Positions 61,687 to 64,000 of a stretch of 64,000 bases of DNA are shown piece by piece. Location of the stretch: positions 784,501 to 848,500 of the forward strand of contig JACCIC010000015.1 of assembly GCA_018907035.1 (NCBI GenBank). Direction: 5' to 3'. Every line of letters starts with the position of its first letter. Position 1 is the stretch's first letter. The DNA is from Sycobia sp. Sy_11. Its lineage: Eukaryota; Arthropoda; Insecta; Hymenoptera; Epichrysomallidae. Position numbers and translations under genes: made by a program. The notes under the pieces were generated by a model. The model saw only the letters and a list, made by a program, of their open reading frames with translations. It was not told the origin of the DNA and did no database searches.

Positions 61687-62817
61687 CTATAAAAAAATTT
61701 CATTTAATATCATTCATAATTAGGACAACTTTCTAGATAAAGATGTTATTTTACCGTAAAAAGTAGATTTCTTAGTAATTAAAAATATATTTAGTATTAG
61801 TAGAAATTTCTATTAATTAATTTTCTATTAACTTAGTATTAATAGAAAACAATTAACCAAAAATCTCAAGAGTCATTATTTAAACAGTTTTTAGTAATTT
61901 TATCAAACGTAAATAATTGTTTAGGACTATTATTTTAATCAAATATATAAATAATTACCCATTCATACAAAACATCTCTCCATTTTCTTGCATATTCAAT
62001 GCATGGCCAACAGACTTTAATTTTAGACACTCTATGCTCCCTAAGTCTATCTCTACACCCTATAAGTAGATTTGGTTTTGGCAGTGACACATTGATGGGA
62101 TTGCCAGTTAAACTCGCAAATTGATATCGTTGATGAATAGGAATACTTAATGTTAGTTTTGAACTTGTTAATCGAGTACATATAGAAACATTTTGAAAAT
62201 CTGCTTTTTCAGCAAATAATTCTACATCTATTTCTCCATCAGAACAAGCTGTTGTCTACAAAATTAAAGAATATCGTTTTCGGTTGGTTCATTTTTTCTA
62301 TTGATTTTATTTATATTATATTTATATTTAGAAGTAAAAATATACATATTTTTGTTCTGAATACCTTCTGAACACGTCTAATATCTGCTAATTCATCTAC
62401 ATTTACATATAATGCTGAAGGTAGTTGAAAAAATACTGCTATATGACAGCTGCTATTTTGAAAATTTTTGGTATCTACATAATACTTTAAAGTTCTACAA
62501 AAAACAGTGCCAATTTAAACATATTTTTATTCAGTAAATATGATTGCTTTATTAAATACTATAAGATATCTTTATTTAAAATAATTTTTTTAAACATTTT
62601 AATAATAATAAAACTAAAAATTTCGGATAAATAATAAATTATTTAAATATATATTGCGAAATTTATAGAATGAATCTAACCTATGAAATCCTTCTCCTTC
62701 AACTTCTGATTTAATACTAGCACTTATTGCACTTATCACTGGAAGTAAACTAGATAAAAATATGAAGCAAAAAATAATACGTAGGATGATATGTACATAA
62801 CTTTTCTTTACAATCAT
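61519..62817 (-). CDS. PIGX: PIG-X-like GPI mannosyltransferase I subunit (4 exons, 243 aa)
   Basis: Complement of the join of 61519..61686, 61959..62255, 62365..62494 and 62681..62817, all GT/AG, 732 nt with TAA stop. PIG-X (PBN1 family) stabilises PIG-M, which adds the first mannose to the GPI anchor on the ER lumenal face. Seen here: a hydrophobic signal segment (residues about 8-33), EGEGFHR followed by TLKYYVDT, LPSALYVNVDELADIRR (the family's 'LPxGLYxDxxEL' block), IPIHQRYQ, a lumenal domain with cysteines and several N-x-S/T sites, and a C-terminal membrane helix after QIPVGNTSRRSQ with a short lysine-rich tail. Human PIG-X is of similar size. An in-frame TAG at 62845 precedes the first ATG. 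The gene converges on gene B with about 415 bp between stop codons. Recognition rests on motif memory, not a search. Confidence 0.82.
61959..62255 (-). CDS. PIGX: PIGX-like coding exon 3 (lumenal domain)
   Basis: Residues 90-188, 297 nt, phase 0 at both ends. Contains IPIHQRYQ and SLPKPNLLIGC, matching the conserved PIG-X lumenal blocks. Includes N-x-S sites at NVS. Confidence 0.82.
62365..62494 (-). CDS. PIGX: PIGX-like coding exon 2
   Basis: Residues 46-89, 130 nt. Encodes TLKYYVDTKNFQNSSCHIAV and then the diagnostic LPSALYVNVDELADIRR block. Acceptor TTTTGTAG, donor GTATTC on the minus strand. Confidence 0.82.
62681..62817 (-). CDS. PIGX: PIGX-like coding exon 1 (signal peptide)
   Basis: Residues 1-46. 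Begins MIVKKSYVHIILRIIF, a hydrophobic ER-targeting segment, and ends EGEGFHR across a phase-2 GTTAGA donor. Residue block GFHR is conserved in PIG-X proteins. No other in-frame ATG lies between this start and the upstream stop. Confidence 0.78.
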
Positions 62818-62859
62818 AATTAACAAAAATAAAAATAAATCTTTCTAGTTTATAATACT

Positions 62860-62910
62860 GTCAGTGGCACTGGTAACATATTTATTAGTTATTGTCGGTG
62901 GCACTGGTTG
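62860..62910. repeat. Short direct repeat upstream of the PIGX-like gene
   Basis: GTCAGTGGCACTGGTAA (62860) and GTCGGTGGCACTGGTTG (62894) lie 34 bases apart in the proximal promoter. They could be duplicated binding sites. Confidence 0.5.
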
Positions 62911-63640
62911 ATTTGCTGTTATTTAGCATCATAAATGATTGGCTTTGACATCAAGAGTTTCATATAATTTTGTTCGTGATTTTTATCAACAAAAAAGTGA
63001 ACCTATGTAGCCAATAATAATATAGACATAATATAGCCGAAAATATAGATGTATATCCGGTATTATCAAAGTGCTTCTTGAATGCTTTTAGCGCCAACTA
63101 GTACTGATATCGCACACTAGAAGGAATTTAAAGGTGAATCATGGTGATAGTGCGGGAGGTTCAAACTGACAGTAAAAGAAATCTCTTCTCTCGAATTAAT
63201 TAATAGACAAAAGTTAATTAAGAATTCAAAGAGTTGGTTAAAACAGTAATTTTAACTTCATTAAACAAGCAATTATAATTCATCATTTTAACTTATTTAC
63301 TATATTAAATTTAACTGATACACATTTATGTTACTATAAATATTTATTACTATCTATTTTTTGAATTCCAAATATTTTTATATATTATTTATCTTATAGC
63401 CTTTTTAAGAAATTAATAATATAATATAATTATGATAACGCTCAAACTGTTCTTATTTTATATGTTTAGTTATATTATATTATTATATTACTTTCTTTTT
63501 TTTTAGCCGTCTACCAGGCTCTGTGTAACTCTACATATATCTACATACAAAGCCACACATATCGAAAAAGCACATTAAAAGAAAAAAATAGCGTCCCGTG
63601 CGTATAGTGAGTATATGCGATCGTACAGACGGAGGAGAGC
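62911..63640. other. Stretch between the PIGX-like gene and the window edge
   Basis: AT-rich; apart from the CTCF-like motif nothing is recognised. A 20-codon ATG frame at 63139 (MVIVREVQTDSK) is unsupported. Confidence 0.35.
63091..63104 (-). promoter_or_regulatory. CTCF-like motif upstream of the PIGX-like gene
   Basis: On the minus strand CTAGTTGGCGCTAA fits the core of the insect CTCF insulator motif (AG-n-n-GGCGC). It lies about 280 bases upstream of the PIGX-like ATG. One short motif is weak evidence. Confidence 0.3.
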
Positions 63641-63670
63641 GAAAATGAGAAGGGATTTGCCGATAGTCTG

Positions 63671-63708
<38 letters not shown>

Positions 63709-64000
63709 TGACTATATTGTCCCTGGCGGCACGAAAATAGCCGCACATAGCCGCTCGGCCCCAGAAGTCGTGGAAAGGAGGCAGTAGTCAAGGAGAAAAG
63801 GAAAACACACGCAGAAGCGAGAGGCAACGAGACACGACCATAAAGCTCAGAAAGCTCGAGAGGGGGGGGGGGTGAAACGCTACCATATAAAAGATCGAAA
63901 GAATCAGTAAATAAAAAAAAAAACACCGGGAGTAGAGACACAATATAGAGAAAAGGGTTTTTATTGTATCTATAATATTCTGTATACTTTCTAATATAGA
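63640..64000 (+). promoter_or_regulatory. Possible promoter / 5' region of a further gene at the window edge
   Basis: A CT microsatellite (63671-63716), a GA-rich GC-elevated segment, a run of G and TATAAAA at 63886-63892 are followed by TCAGT at 63904. The layout resembles a core promoter, though TATA-to-initiator spacing is short. The long open frame on the minus strand comes from the simple sequence and is not a gene. Confidence 0.3.

Noticed and set aside
63531..63941. 136-codon minus-strand frame at the window end
   Set aside because: Runs through a CT/GA microsatellite and a G homopolymer; composition artefact.

Overview
The window reads as AT-rich insect nuclear DNA, possibly hymenopteran (the order is a guess). 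Introns are long, TA, CT and CA microsatellites are frequent, and there is heavy transposable-element debris. No operons, ribosome binding sites or CRISPR arrays are present. I reconstructed three protein-coding genes by joining exons at GT/AG borders and checking phase. Two are tandem, same-strand paralogues of the SLC17 branch of the major facilitator superfamily (sialin / 'putative inorganic phosphate cotransporter' type). Gene A spans 7518..17498 (7 coding exons, 489 aa). Gene B spans 35837..61104 (7 coding exons, 490 aa, first intron about 11.7 kb). Their introns fall at matching positions and in matching phases, so they derive from a duplication. The third gene, at 61519..62817 on the minus strand (4 exons, 243 aa), converges on gene B and encodes a PIG-X-like subunit of GPI mannosyltransferase I.

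Layout: 1-7.3 kb is intergenic and holds a TIR element with a strong hammerhead-ribozyme-like core, repeat fragments and a broken mariner. 7.5-17.5 kb is gene A, whose fourth intron is almost entirely a 3.1-kb tandem array with a unit near 120 bp. 17.6-35 kb is a transposon-rich spacer: a mariner tail directly 3' of gene A, a second decayed mariner lineage, a tRNA-derived SINE, a Ty3/gypsy pol remnant with polypurine tract and LTR, and a foldback Penelope-like fragment. 33-37 kb carries an imperfect inverted duplication (arms about 0.8 kb) enclosing the GC-rich promoter and first exon of gene B. 37-61 kb is mostly gene B introns with LINE debris, TIR elements and microsatellites. 61.5-62.8 kb is PIG-X, and 63.5-64 kb is a purine/pyrimidine-rich stretch with a TATA box that may begin a further gene.

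Functionally, genes A and B should be multi-pass anion/organic-anion symporters of the plasma membrane or endolysosomal membrane. Their substrate cannot be read from sequence. PIG-X acts in the ER with PIG-M and has no obvious link to the transporters beyond adjacency. The most unusual signal is a set of dispersed, partly decayed hammerhead-ribozyme-like motifs with palindromic stem III. One pair lies in the arms of a foldback element that encodes a Penelope-like fragment.
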